From: Omphiscola glabra
Taxonomy: Eukaryota > Mollusca > Gastropoda > Lymnaeidae
Direction: 5' to 3'
DNA length: 64,000 nucleotides
Assembly: GCA_964017045.1 (NCBI GenBank)
Contig: OZ024804.1
Location: 28,126,348-28,190,347, forward strand
Below, one piece after another: positions 46,402 through 59,800 of the stretch (the stretch's first letter is position 1; every line of letters starts with the position of its first letter). Under the pieces are notes generated by a model, which saw only the letters and a program-made list of their open reading frames with translations, did no database searches and had not been told where the DNA came from. The position numbers and the translations under genes were made by a program.

Positions 46402-46499
46402 ATGCTAATAGTAACTATATTTGTGAAAGCAGGGTCCATGTCATTTAGTCACTTGTCATTATGTCTGGTTACCCACCATTCCCTAGTTTAATAGTCTTG

Positions 46500-46925
46500 C
46501 TTTTATTATAAAATATTATTTGAAAACATGAAAAGATTGCTCACGTTTGATACTTAGTGTTGTGAGTTTGCAAAAAAAAAAAAAAAAAAATACAGATAAA
46601 TGCGAACGGGAAGTAATACTTAAGCTCATAATCGGCAAATTTTCGAAACATTGCTATATTTATAATAGAATAATGTAAGCTTTTAAGCAGATTAGCTCTA
46701 TACGGATCATCAAATATATCGTGCGTAGTGATCTTTCATAAATTCCACATAAGTGTAATCGGTTAATGACACAAGCTAATATTCTTTTTAAAATTGTTTA
46801 AAAATGAAAATTTGGTATTTTTAAAATAAAAGATACTTTGTTTTATTGTTGATCATATTTTGGCTCCCGTGGGGGGGGGGGTACTTGACTTTGCCCCGGG
46901 GGCAGTGCCCCAAAAATTTTTAATG
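46500..46925. mobile_element. Third, partial copy of the hAT-like element
   Basis: It shares the GCGAACGGGAAGTAA, TGTAATCGGTTAA and G-rich terminal blocks with the right part of 44248-46401 and with the left part of 809-3315. The left half of the element is absent. Confidence 0.6.
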
Positions 46926-47393
46926 CACGCCTCCCCCATCCACACACACAAGTGAAAGAGCTTGAAATAAACAGTAAGATTAACCAACATGCCCATATTA
47001 GGAAAATGGAATTTAAATTTCTAAGCCTGTTCAACGTTGTATGACAAAAAATAAAATAAGTGAACCATTTTAAACTTACAATAAGTGAAATATTTTTATT
47101 TTGCAACAAATGAGAAACAATAAAAAAAAATTTTTAAACTTTACAAAGTGTCCTGTCCAACAGTAACAGTGACCCCGCCCACAATATAAAACGCAAATAC
47201 ATTGACCCCTAGTTCAGGGACTAACCGCCCCCTCCACACAAACACTATTAAGATTGCCCCCCTCCCCCCGTAAGACGGACGCCTTAAGCTGACAAACCAC
47301 CCTGTTCTAGGCAGAAGGCCTACCATTTTCATCAATGAGAACGAAAAACAAAAACTACACCAAAGCCCCATCTTTATCTAGAAACGCATTATC

Positions 47394-47683
47394 TCTTTCT
47401 TCTTCTGTGTACCAGTGTCTCTTCTTCTGTGTGTCAGTGTCTCTTCTTCTGTGTACCAGTGTCTCTTCTTCTGTGTGTCAGTGTCTCTTCTTCTGTGTAC
47501 CAGTGTCTCTTCTTTTGTTTACCAGTGTCTCTTCTTCTGTGTACCAGTGTCTCTTCTTCTGTGTACCAGTGTCTCTTTTTCTGTGTACCAGTGTCTCTTG
47601 TTCTGTGTACCAGTGTCTCTTCTTCTGTGTACCAGTGTCTCTTCTTCTGTGTACCAATGTCTCTTGTTCTGTGTACCAGTGTC
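47394..47683. repeat. 24-bp minisatellite, 12 units, next to a gene start
   Basis: The unit GTGTCTCTTCTTCTGTGTAC plus CAGT is very uniform and polypyrimidine-rich. It ends about 95 bases before the putative first coding ATG of the VWA gene, so it lies in its promoter, 5' UTR or a 5' intron. All frames are open because of the period; none is a gene. Confidence 0.93.
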
Positions 47684-47769
47684 ATGGAGAAGAAAACATT
47701 TATTTTGACAATGAACCATGATCTTTACAAAATTTATTTCCAGGACAAACTAAAGAGTTTCTCTTTTAG

Positions 47770-47869
47770 GACTATCCGATGATGTTGATGGGCTACAGGT
47801 TCTCAAACAGAATGCAGTATTTTCCCTGTCTATTTCTTGCTTGTTTTGTTGGTCTCACATTACAACAAG
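47770..47869 (+). CDS. Signal-peptide exon of the VWA-mucin gene
   Basis: After a pyrimidine-rich acceptor (CTCTTTTAG), in-frame ATGs lie at 47779, 47782, 47788 and 47812. The last gives M-Q-Y-F-P-C-L-F-L-A-C-F-V-G-L-T-L-Q-Q, a typical hydrophobic signal. The exon ends AAG|GTTATT in phase 1, exactly the phase needed by the exon at 50038. The donor is weak, and the acceptor implies a non-coding upstream exon. The link is inferred from phase and signal-peptide character. Confidence 0.6.
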
Positions 47870-50800
47870 GTTATTAATGTAAATATTAAATTAAATAAAG
47901 TATTTTTCTCACAAGAGACACATAATATATACATTATAACATCAATGTCTATAAAGGAGACCTAGATGTTCTGAATAAATTTGAATTAAATTTAATATGT
48001 ATCCATAGCATTTTATGTAACCAATTCCCAAGGAAATCCTTATTGTAGCCTAGTAATGCGATGTTGTTTGTCATAAGTAATATGGAGGATGTTGTGTAAA
48101 GTTTTTTTGATAGATGTGCTCCTGAGATCGTGTCCCGTAGACGAAACTCATTTCGGGTAAGGGGTCGTTCGAAAATTACGTCACGCTAAAAAAGGGGGGG
48201 GGGAGGGGGGAGATGGGGGGGGGGTGAAAATTTGTGACACTTTGTGACAAGGGGAAGGGAGTCAAAATTTTGTAACGTCACGTTTTTTGTATTTAAATAA
48301 AATTTAAAAAGATTTTTTTTAAAAATCTAAATTTGTCTAATTTTGAAAAATCTTAATATGATTAATTTTAAAAACATTAATTTGAGGTAGAAATTGCTTC
48401 AGGTATTATAGGTTCTATGAACTCAGTCACTCACACCTCTTGCGCGTATTGAAAAATGATGCAAAAACGGTTGTGGTCATTTTACATTCGGCTTGTGGAT
48501 GACTTCGTTGTTCGCGTCATCAGTTTTCTAATAGTACTACATCTTCATCCATGATGAGAAAATGCAAATTTTATGTATGTTTTGATTTTATTAGGTGTGA
48601 CGTGACACGGGAGGGGGGTTAAAGAATTTGTGACACTTCGTGACAGGGGTGGGGAGGCCAAAACTGTCATTTTTTGCGTGACGCAATTTACGAACGACAC
48701 CAAAGGGGAAATGCATGGATCATGAGATTTGGGTGGACAAAGGAAAGTATTTGGGATGTAAAAAGGTTTAACATAGATGGTCAGTATTTGTGTTCCGTCG
48801 GTAATTCCCCAAGACACAACCTACACTACACATGATTAGACAGAAGATGTACGCAACACAGTGCGCCCTGCGCGGGGAAGTACGGCGTTGCTACTGGACG
48901 CTCATTCAGACATGTGCCTGCTATTATAAAAGAGATGTCAATTTTCACACACTGCTTCCTAAGGTTATTATGTTGCCAGCTTGACACCCCCTTGGGGGTA
49001 GATACCGCCTATAGTGGAGCTTCTGCTAGTTAGATGTACTTTGCAACAAAGAATTCCGTACGCACAAAATGCACATGATTTGACACTCAAGTTTCATTCT
49101 TTTCACGAGAGCTGTTTTGGAACAGACTTCTAATCCAAATTTTAATAAATAAAGTTTAACTAAATTTAAAATAAAAATTTTGACTATTTTTATGTTTGCT
49201 CCTCCCAGCCCTTACAACAGTTCTTCTACTTTCAAACTTTAGGCCCCTGAGAATAAATAAAATATAGTTATAATAGTCCAGTTAAATATTACTATTGATT
49301 TAAATCTAAACTATGTAAAGAGTGAATCCATTCTGGAGGAAAATCGTGTCAAATAATATGATTAATGATAAAATGAAGGATTTCCCAGCGGTTCTCAACC
49401 TGTGGGTCACGATCCATTTCCCTAGGACCATCGGAAAATACATATACTCCACAGTAATGAAGTAGGAACGAAAATAATGTTGTGTTTGGGGTGTCGCCAC
49501 AACGCAAGGAACTGTATTAGAAAGGTTGAGAACCGCTGGGCTAGACATTTTTTTTTAACTTTCATAACTTAAGTCATTGGATTTGCATATACTTATAGGG
49601 AGTGTTAATATAGTGTTTATCATTATAGGCAACAATAATTGTTTATGGATTACTATCTATACCAGGTTACCTGGGGTTGTAGAAAGCTTGGAGCTCATGG
49701 GTTAATTATCTACACCAGGTTAACAAGCGTTGGAAAAAGTTGGGAGCTCGCGGGTTACTGTCTTTATCAGGCTACCAAGGGTTGTAAAAAGCTAAGAACT
49801 CGCTATCTTGTTCTAATTGTATGGCATCACACAATGATCTAGTGCATCAGGAAAGTGCACAAATTCATTTATTTTAGCGAGTGCATAAGGGAAATTAGAT
49901 AAACTTGGATTGGTTTTTTTTAGGGGGTAGGGGCTAAGGGAAAATTGAGTTTTACGTTCAATAGATATTTTAATACATTTGTATGCAATGCAAAGTATTT
50001 TTGAATATTTAATGACTTATCCACTTTTAAATTCCAGATACAAATGAATGGACGACGGTCTGCCATCCAAACATTATGGCGGATTTCATATTTCTATTGG
50101 ACGGGTCCGTGAACATTGGTAGGCACAACTTTGAGACCATGGTACAGTTCGCTGCCGATATCACCGACGAATTCAACATCGGAAATGACGTCAGATTTGC
50201 TGTCGTCATCTTCCACAGAAAGGGGATAAAGCAATTTGATTTGGACGAATTTTCTGACCACCAATCTCTCACTGACGTAAGATATATAATTGAATTTATT
50301 TATATATAAAAAGAATAAACTGTTCACAAATATTTTAAAATAATAAACACAAAAGAAGATTAAAAAGAGTATCATTTGGTAAGAGTGCCAACCCCGGACT
50401 GCTCTTGGAGTCATCTAGTTTATTGTTTTTATAATCTACTAAATGTAAAAACAAAAAAATTCTTGATGGATCTTTAGATTTTCCATGAAATGAACTTAAA
50501 AGAGGGTTTAACATAAAAAAAAAAAATGTCTTTTTCTGTAATACAAAAAGGCTTTGATGGGTTTGTCTTATCCCGGGGCGCGTGGTGGCAACACTCACCG
50601 GGGTCTGGGTGCCATCCGCTCAGAGAAAATGTTCGACCCTGATCATGGTGGGAGGGAAGGAGCTCAACGCATCGTCATCGTTATGACTGATGGGTACCCG
50701 AGGAACTCTCAGCAAAGTAGGTCAATGAAGTTATTTATAATACACAGTACAGAAAGTAGTTTTTAACATATCAGTGATAATCTGAAAACATAGAAAGTAT

Positions 50801-53800
50801 AAGCCATTATACGGTTATACATTTCTTATCTTGACTATTAGCTTCTGCGCTTATTGGTCTGGAGCCCCAGACAACTATCAAAATAAGATATTAAAAGGAT
50901 CAGTTGTGATTTTTTTTATTGATCCTAATAAACTGAGATTAGTTTTCAGCATAATGAATGGCATATTTAAAGAAAAAAGACAAGCTAATGGAGAGATACG
51001 CTGTCATGCGACATGTTAATGCGTACCTAGAGTTTATGATTCGCTTCCTTTCATATGTGCCACTTTGATATTTAAGCTCATGCTATTTAAATGTAACAGT
51101 TCATTCTTTAACATGAATTGAAACATTGTTGTGTGTTAAGTTAGTGTGTTTAGTTAGTGTGTTTAGTTAGTGTGTTTAGTTAGTGTGTTTAGTTAGTGTG
51201 TTTAGTTAGTGTGTTTAGTTAGTGCGTTTAGTTAGTGTGTTTAGTTAGTGTGTTTAGTTAGTGTGTTTAGTTAATGTGTTTAGTTAATGTGTTTAGTTAA
51301 TGTGTTTAGTTACTGTGTTTAATTAGTCTGATTAGTTAGTGTGTTTACGTAGTGTGGTTAGGTAGTGTGGTTAGTTAGTGTGGTTAGTTATTTTGGTTAG
51401 TTAGTGTGGTTAGTTAGTGTGGTTAGTTAGTATTGTTAGTTAGTCTCAGTTAGAGTGCTCTATTTGTCCGCCAAATAAATTACATTTATATTAACATTTT
51501 CAAAACTGAAATCAATATTTGTTAGCAATAAAATATTGAAAAAAAACCCCAAACATTATAACCTGAATGTTTACAAATGTTACTGTAAAAAGACGTAATA
51601 TTTTCGTACATATCACTTCAATGGGGACCGTTCATGTTTCTCCCAGCTTTGAAAATGGGCAATAAGCTTAAAGATGATGACGTAACGATCTTGACTGTAG
51701 CTGTTGGAATGAATCCAAACCTGAAGGAACTTGAGTCTATAGCCAGCTGTCCGGATTATGCTTTCACTTTAGGCAACTTTGGCCTGGTCGCATTCATCAA
51801 GAGTGAATTCTATCAAATGAAATGCTATGGCAAGTGTGGCGTGTTTAAACCTTATAAGCAAATACACACGAGGTGTCATAATTCTTTCATTTAAATATAT
51901 CATAAGACAAACACATGTTATTTTTTACATTTACATATTGTATTGCTCTCTTTATGTTATGTTTAGGGATATATATATATATTTATAAATATATAGTAAT
52001 CAATATCTGCTTATATAATGGGGCATTTTTCGCAAAAAGTCTGAATGTTTATATAATGCAGCTTTTATTGAGTAAATATGCATTTATAAAAGATGAATCA
52101 TGACCTTTTATTCTTTTAACAAAGAAAAATTGATATAATAATTTCGACAGCTTTTTTTTTCAAACATGCTTAGAACAAGAATTGTCGCCGGCAAATTGTA
52201 TTATTACACCATCTTCATCGATGACGTCCAGCATGGAAAGTTCTGAGATAGTTCTAGTCAGAGAGCATTCGACGTTTTATCTAGAGAATATGTCTACGAT
52301 TCTCCCATCAACGGAGCTGGAAACCGCGGCGCCAAAGACTTTCACCGCTGAACCGGACATCAATAGTGCGACAACTGCTTCCGAAATAAAGCGGTCTCCA
52401 ACAATGTCAAATGAGGATCCTGGATCTGCTTCTTCAAATTTACAACCCTCGCTCTCTATCAATTCAAATGTCCAGACATCTACTCTTAAATTACAACCAG
52501 CTATCACTAAAATTTCCAATGTTAAGACATCTACACTACACCAACCACCTCTAACTACAATATCGAATGTCGATCCCTTTACAACCAAAATACAGCCATC
52601 TCTCACAATAACTTCAGATAATGCCGAGAAATCGACTCTTAAAATCCTACCGTCTCTCACACAAACAGAAGACATAAAGACTTTAATTACCAAAATAAAA
52701 ACTTTAGAAGTTAAGACACTTTCCACGGAAATACAACCATTTCTAACAACTTTAGAAGTTAAGACACTTTCCACAGAAATACAACCATCTCTAACAACTT
52801 TAGAAGTTAAGACACTTTCCACGGAAATACAACCATCTCTTACAACTTTAGAAGTTAAGACATCGTCCACTGAAATACAACCATCTCTTACAACTTTAGA
52901 AGTTAATGCATCTTCCACTGAAATACAACCATCTCTTACAACTTTAGAAGTTAAGACATCTTCCACTGAAATACAACCATCTCTTACAACTTTAGAAGTT
53001 AATGCATCTTCCACTGAAATACAACCATCTCTAACAACTTTAGAAGTTAATACATCGTCCAATGAAATACAACCATCTCTTACAACTTTAGAAGTTAATA
53101 CATCGTTCAATGAAATACAACCATTTCTTACAACTTTAGAAGCTAAGACATCTTCCACTGAAACACAACCATCTCTTACAAATTTAGAAGTTAAGACATC
53201 TTCCACTGAAATACAACATTTGGTTACACGTTTAGAAGTTAATACATCTTCCAATGTAATACAACCATATCTTACAACTTTAGAAGTTAATGCATCTTCC
53301 ACTGAAATACAACGATCTATTACAACTATAGAAATTGAGACATCTTCCGCTGAAATACAACCATCTCTAACAACTTTAGAAGTTAATACATCTTTCATTG
53401 AAATACAACCATCTCTTACACCTTTAGCAGTTAAGACATCTTCCTCAGAAATACAACCATCTCTTACAACATTAGAAGTTAAGACATTTTATTCAACTGA
53501 AATACAACCATCTCTTACAACTTTAGAAGTTAAGACATATTCTTCAACTGAAATACAACCATCTCTTACAACGTTAGAAGTTGAGACATCTTCAACTGAA
53601 ATACAACCATCTCTTACAACTTTAGAAGTTAAGACATTTTCTTCATCTGAAATACAACCATCTCTTACAACTTTAGAAGTTAAGGCATCTTCCATTGAAA
53701 TACAACCATCTCTTACAACTTTAGACGTTGAGACATCTTCCACTGAAATACAACCATCTCTAACAACTTTAGAAGTTAAGGCATCTTCCACTGAAATACA

Positions 53801-56800
53801 ACTATCTCTTACAACTTTAGATGTTAATACATCTTCCACTGAAATACAACCGCCTCTTCCAACTTTAGAAGTTAAGACATCTTACACTGAAATAAAACTA
53901 TCTCTTACAACTTTAGAAGTTAAGACATATTCCACTGAAATACAACCATCTCTTACAACTTTAGAAGTTGAGACATCTTCCACTGAAATACAACCATATC
54001 TTACAACATTAGAAGTTAATACTTCTTCCACTGAAATACAACCATCTCTTACAACTTTAGAAGTTATTACATCTTTCACTGAAATACAACCATCTCTTAC
54101 AACTCTAGAAGTTAAGAAATTTTATTCAACTGAAATACAACCATCTCTTACAACTTTAGAAGTTGAGACATCTTCCACTGAAATTCAACGATCTCTTACA
54201 GCTTTAGAAGTTGAGACATTTTCTTCAACCGAAATACAACTATCTCTTACAACTTTAGAAGTTAATGCATCTTCCACTGAAATACAACCATCTCTTACAA
54301 CTTTAGATTTTAAGACATCTTCCTCAGAAATACAACCAACTCTTACAACATTAGAAGTTAATACTTCTTCCACTGAAATACAACCATCTCTTACAACTCT
54401 AGAAGTTAAGACATTTTATTCAACTGAAATACAACCATCTCTTACAACTTTAAAAGTTGAGAAATCTTCAACTGAAATACAACAATCTCTTACAATTTTA
54501 GAAGTTAAGACATTTTCTTCAACTGAAATACAACCATCTCTTACAACTTTAGAAGTTAATGCATCTTCCACTGAAATACAACCATCTCTTACAACTTTAG
54601 AAGTTGAGACATCTTCCACTGAAATACAACCATCTCTAACAACTTTAGAAGTTAATACATCTTCCACTGAAATACAACCATCTCTTACAACTTTAGAAGT
54701 TGAGACATCTTCCACTGAAATACAACCATCTCTAACAACTTTAGAAGTTAATACATCTTTCACTGAAATACAACCATCTCTTACACCTTTAGCAGTTAAG
54801 ACATCTTCCTCAGATATACAACCATCTCTTACAACATTAGAAGTTAAGACATCTACCTCAGAAATACAACCATCTCTTACAATATTAGAAGTTAAGACAT
54901 CTTCCACTGAAATACAACTATCTCTTACAACTTTAGAAGTTAAGACATTTTCTTCAACTGAAATACAACCATCTCTTACAACTTTAGAAGTTAAGGCATC
55001 TTCCATTGAAATACAACCATCTCTTACAACTTTAGACGTTGAGACATCTTCCACTGAAACACAATCATCTCTAACAACTTTAGAAGTTAAGGCATCTTCC
55101 ACTGAAATACAACTATCTCTTACAACTTTAGAAGTTAAGACATTTTCTTCAACTGAAATACAACCATCTCTTACAACTTTAGAAGTTAATGCATCTTCCA
55201 CTGAAATACAACCATCTCTTACAACTTTAGAAGTTGAGATATCTTTCACTGAAATACAACCATCTCTAACAACTTTAGAAGTTAATACATCTTTCACTGA
55301 AATACAACCATCTCTTACAACTTTAGAAGTTAAGACATCTACCTCAGAAATACGACCATCTCTTACAACATTAGAAGTTAAGACATCTTCCACTGAAATA
55401 CAACCATCTCTTACAACTTTAGAAGTTAAGACATTTTCTTCAACTGAAATACAACCATCTCTTACAACTTTAGAAGTTAAGGCATCTTCCATTGAAATAC
55501 AACCATCTCTTACAACTTTAGACGTTGAGACATCTTCCACTGAAATACAACCATCTCTAACAACTTTAGAAGTTAAGGCATCTTCCACTGAAATACAACT
55601 ATCTCTTACAACATTAGAAGTTAAGACATCTACCTCAGAAATACAACCATCTCTTACAACATTAGAAGTTAAGAAATCTTCCACTGAAATACAACTATCT
55701 CTTACAACTTTAGAAGTTAAGACATTTTCTTCAACTGAAATACAACCATCTCTTACAACTTTAGAAGTTAATGCATCTTCCACTGAAATACAACCATCTC
55801 TTACAACTTTAGAAGTTGAGACATCTTCCACTGAAATACAACCATCTCTAACAACTTTAGAAGTTAATACATCTTTCACTGAAATACAACCATCTCTTAC
55901 AACTTTAGAAGTTAAGACATCTTCCACTGAAATACAACCGTCTCTTACAACTTTAGAAGTTAAGACATCTTCCTCAGAAATACAACCACCCTTTACATCT
56001 AAAGTTGACTATACATCTGTCCTTGCAATACAACCAGCTGTCACTAGTTCTAGTGTCCAGCCTGGCAACACCAAAACTATTAACACGGCTACTGTCACCG
56101 CTGTATCATCTCGTCCATGCAATGATATCTCTGACACCTCCAAACAGAGTCTCGTAATGACGAATCCTAATAATGCAACATCCTTGTCCACGACAATCAG
56201 CCCTATTTCCACCAAAACAATTCAAACTACCACTCCCACTAGTATCTCTCCAACTCAAGTTACAGACGCCTCATGTCCCAATTCCACAAAGGCTGACATC
56301 ATATTTCTGATGGACGCTTCTAGCAGCATCGGTGATCCCAACTGGAAGAGCTTAATCGCGTTCACATCAAATCTGACACGGGGCTTTACTATTGGCCCCG
56401 ACAATGTCAGATTTGGAGCTGTCATCTTCAACCGTGCCGTCTCAAAAATATTTGACCTGTCTGGCTACCAGGACTCTGAAAGTTTAGCAAAGGTAGTGTG
56501 TTGAATGTCTAGCACAGATGGCGTGTTGAATGTCTAGCACAGGTGATTTGTTGAATGTCTAGCACAGGTGATGTGTTGAATGTCTAGCACAGTTAATGTG
56601 TTGAATGTCTAGAACAGGTGGTTGATGTGTTAAATGTAAGAACATGTAGTGCGTTTAATTTCTAGCACAGGTGATGTGTTGAATGTTATCACACCTAGTG
56701 TGGTGCATGTTAATCACACCTAGTGTGGTGCATGTTAGGCACACCTAGTGTGGTGCACGTTAGGCACACCTAGTGTGGTGCATGTTAATCACACCTAGTG

Positions 56801-59800
56801 TGGTGCACGTTAGGCACAACTAGTGTGGTGCATGTTAATCACACCTAGTGTGGTTCATGTTAATCACACCTAGTGTGGTGCATGTTAGGCACACCTAGTG
56901 TGGTGCACGTTAGGCACACCTAGTGTGGTGCATGTTAATCACACCTAGTGTGGTGCATGTTAGACACACCTTGTGTGGTGCATGTTAGGCACACCTAGTG
57001 TGTTGCATGTTAATCACACCTAGTGTGGTTCATGTTAGACACACCTTGTGTGGTGCACGTTAGGCACACCTAGTGTGTTGCATGTTAATCACACCTAGTG
57101 TGGTTCATGTTAGACACACCTTGTGTGGTGCATGTTAGGCACACCTAGTGTGGTGCATGTTAGGCACACCTAGTGTGGTGCACGTTAGGCACACCTAGTG
57201 TGGTGCACGTTAGGCACACCTAGTGTGGTGCACGTTAGGCACACCTAGTGTGGTGCATGTTAGGCACACCTAGTGTGGTGCATGTTTGGCGCACCAAGTG
57301 TGGTGCATGTTTGGCACACCTAGTCTGGTGTCTATGTGCAATGAGCCAAAATGCTTTACAACCAAAGAATTAATTCATGGCGTGTCCATTTCTTTTGCGT
57401 TTGCCATGTCACATTACTTTTATATTGACCTTGTCAAAAGAACTTTGTGATATTTATTTTTGCACACGCGTTTGCCAGCACTTGTAGTTGTATAATGCTC
57501 AGTAACACAATCGAATTTGCATTGAAGTTGCGTCAAAGTATTGTACGAACGCACTATTTTGTGCCAGTTGTCTTTATTTTTGGTCTTTATTTTTTGTTTG
57601 GACGCAAATGATAATTTGATAAAATAGTAAATTAGAAAGTTGTGACATGGCTTCATGCAAAAAATTGCAATAACTGTATGATAAAAAATATGACGAAAAT
57701 TTGATGTGTGAACTGAGCATAAAATAATAATAATAAATATGTGTTGAGTAAAACGATTGTCTGCATAACTGTACTCGTCACGTGATGTAGAAACGACATC
57801 AAAAGAAGAAATTGATCTTTTTAAAAATCATGCGCAAACCTAATAAATAAATAAAATAAAAAGAATGGTGGAAACAATTTTATGATGAATTTGTTTTAAA
57901 AAAAGTGTTATTATTAAAATTGATGTGATTGACATAAAACTTTATTGCATAATTAAATTATTGTAGTTTTTAAGAAATTGACGTCATCTCATGCATGTTC
58001 CAAACAGGCCTTGTTGAAAATCCCATACATGAGAAATTCTGGCACAAATACCGGGTTGGGGTTACGATTTCTTCAGACCGAGGCTCTGTTCAAGTCAACA
58101 GCAGGTGGACGAGATGACGCCACCAAGGTTGTCCTTCTTATTACTGATGGGAGAGCCAACGACCCGATGGATGGTCAGTTTTTTAATTATTTCAAATTTC
58201 TAGAAGAGAATAGTTGAGTAATGGGGAAAGTCCATGAAGAAATATAGAGATTAGCGCTTTCAATTGGTTTGTGCCTTGTCTGTGTTGCCATGTTTTGTTA
58301 TATTTATAAAGGTTTAGTTCATGAATGGAAGCGTTGCATAGAGATCTGGTCTTTTCACGTGGGAGGAAGAATCTGCCAGGCCATTGGACCCGGATTTAAT
58401 ATATTGAGAGCCACACATTTGAAAAGGGACTTCTAAGATCTTAAATAACAGTGGCAGATAATATTCTAAAATTTTTATAAGGAAAAAATTTGTTATTGCT
58501 ATTAACTTTTTATTTTATTTTGCAAAGTTAAAAGTGTAGAGTATTCAAATTTATTATAGGTTTTTATGATTTTTCTGTGGTGGGGTGGTGCGGAGAGGGG
58601 GGTCTGGCTGACTGTGCAGTGAAGGGAGAGGGGTGACTGTATGACTGTGCAGTGAAGGGAGAGAGGTGACTGTATGACTGTGCAGTGATGGGAGAGAGGT
58701 GACTGTATGAATGTGCAGTGAAGGGAGATAGGTGACTGTATGAATGTGCAGTGAAGGGAGAGAGGTAACTGTATGACTGTGCAGTGAAGGGAGAGAGGTG
58801 ACTGTATGAATGTGCAGTGAAGGAGAGGGGTGGCTGTATGACTGTGCAGTGAAGGGAGAGGGATGACTGTATGAATGTGCAGTGAAGGGAGAGAGGTGAC
58901 TGTATGAATGTGCAGTGAAGGGAGAGAGGTGACTGTATGAATGTGCAGTGAAGGGAGAGACGTGACTGTATGACTGTACAATGAAGGGAGAGAGGTGACT
59001 GTACGGTTGTGCGGTAAAGATTGTCGCTACCAGAAAATGATGTGAACATAACTTTAACTTAGGGGGAAAAAATCAACACCATGCTCACCGTTTATGTGAG
59101 ACTTAACAATGTTGGATGACAACTCATTTAAGTGAGATTAAAAAAGAAACGACGTGTGACTACCCTATTTCCAAGCGGTATAGCAAATTTAATGATGCCT
59201 TGGGTTCACGAACAGCCCGAAGAGGGTGTTCTGCTGGGTTTTCTGATGACAGGGCAATCTGTTATTCTCCATAAAATCACATCGCCCAGAGTTTTTATAC
59301 TCGTAACTTCCAGCATAAAAATGAAGGTGGACCTATGCCAAGTGTTTATCAAAATGTTCTGGTGTTACATGCACCTAGATATTTTGGACACTAGTCCTAG
59401 ATATTTTGGACGTCTACTCCTAGATATATTGGACTTCTAGTTCAAGATTTTTGGACGTCTAGTCCTAGATAATTTGGACGTCTTGGCCTATATTTTTGAA
59501 CGTATAGTCCTAGGCATTTGGACGTCTAGTCCTAGATATTGCGGACACCCATTACTATATATAGATTATCTTGAATTTTTATATGCTTGGAAAATTCGTT
59601 TATGAATGTGTTTCTTGAATATTTTCTGAGTGGAATGAGACATCTCTGTTTCATACAGCAGATATTTTTTTTTCGATTACATATTTGCAAGTCGATGTTT
59701 GAATGTATGGGTTTGAATTTGATAAGATGTTATATGACTTGGGATTGATGTTGGTGTGGTGGATCCACACAGAACCATGGAAGTACCCGAATGTAAGATG

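Noticed and set aside
47335..47782. Plus-strand Ser/Val/Cys-rich frames of 97-128 codons near the VWA gene start
   Set aside because: All three frames of the 24-bp array are open; only the ATG cluster at 47779-47812 has a signal-peptide character and the right exit phase.
51647..51894. Exon 51647 read through to a stop at 51894 as the true gene end
   Set aside because: A phase-perfect join from the GC donor at 51829 to 52174 continues into the mucin exon and a second VWA domain. Read-through is kept only as a possible alternative form.
54416..55927. 503-codon antisense open frame (repeating D-V-L-T-S-K-V-V-R-D-G-C-I-S)
   Set aside because: It is the mirror of the 48-base coding repeat, whose period is a multiple of three; the sense strand is tied to VWA exons by splice phase.
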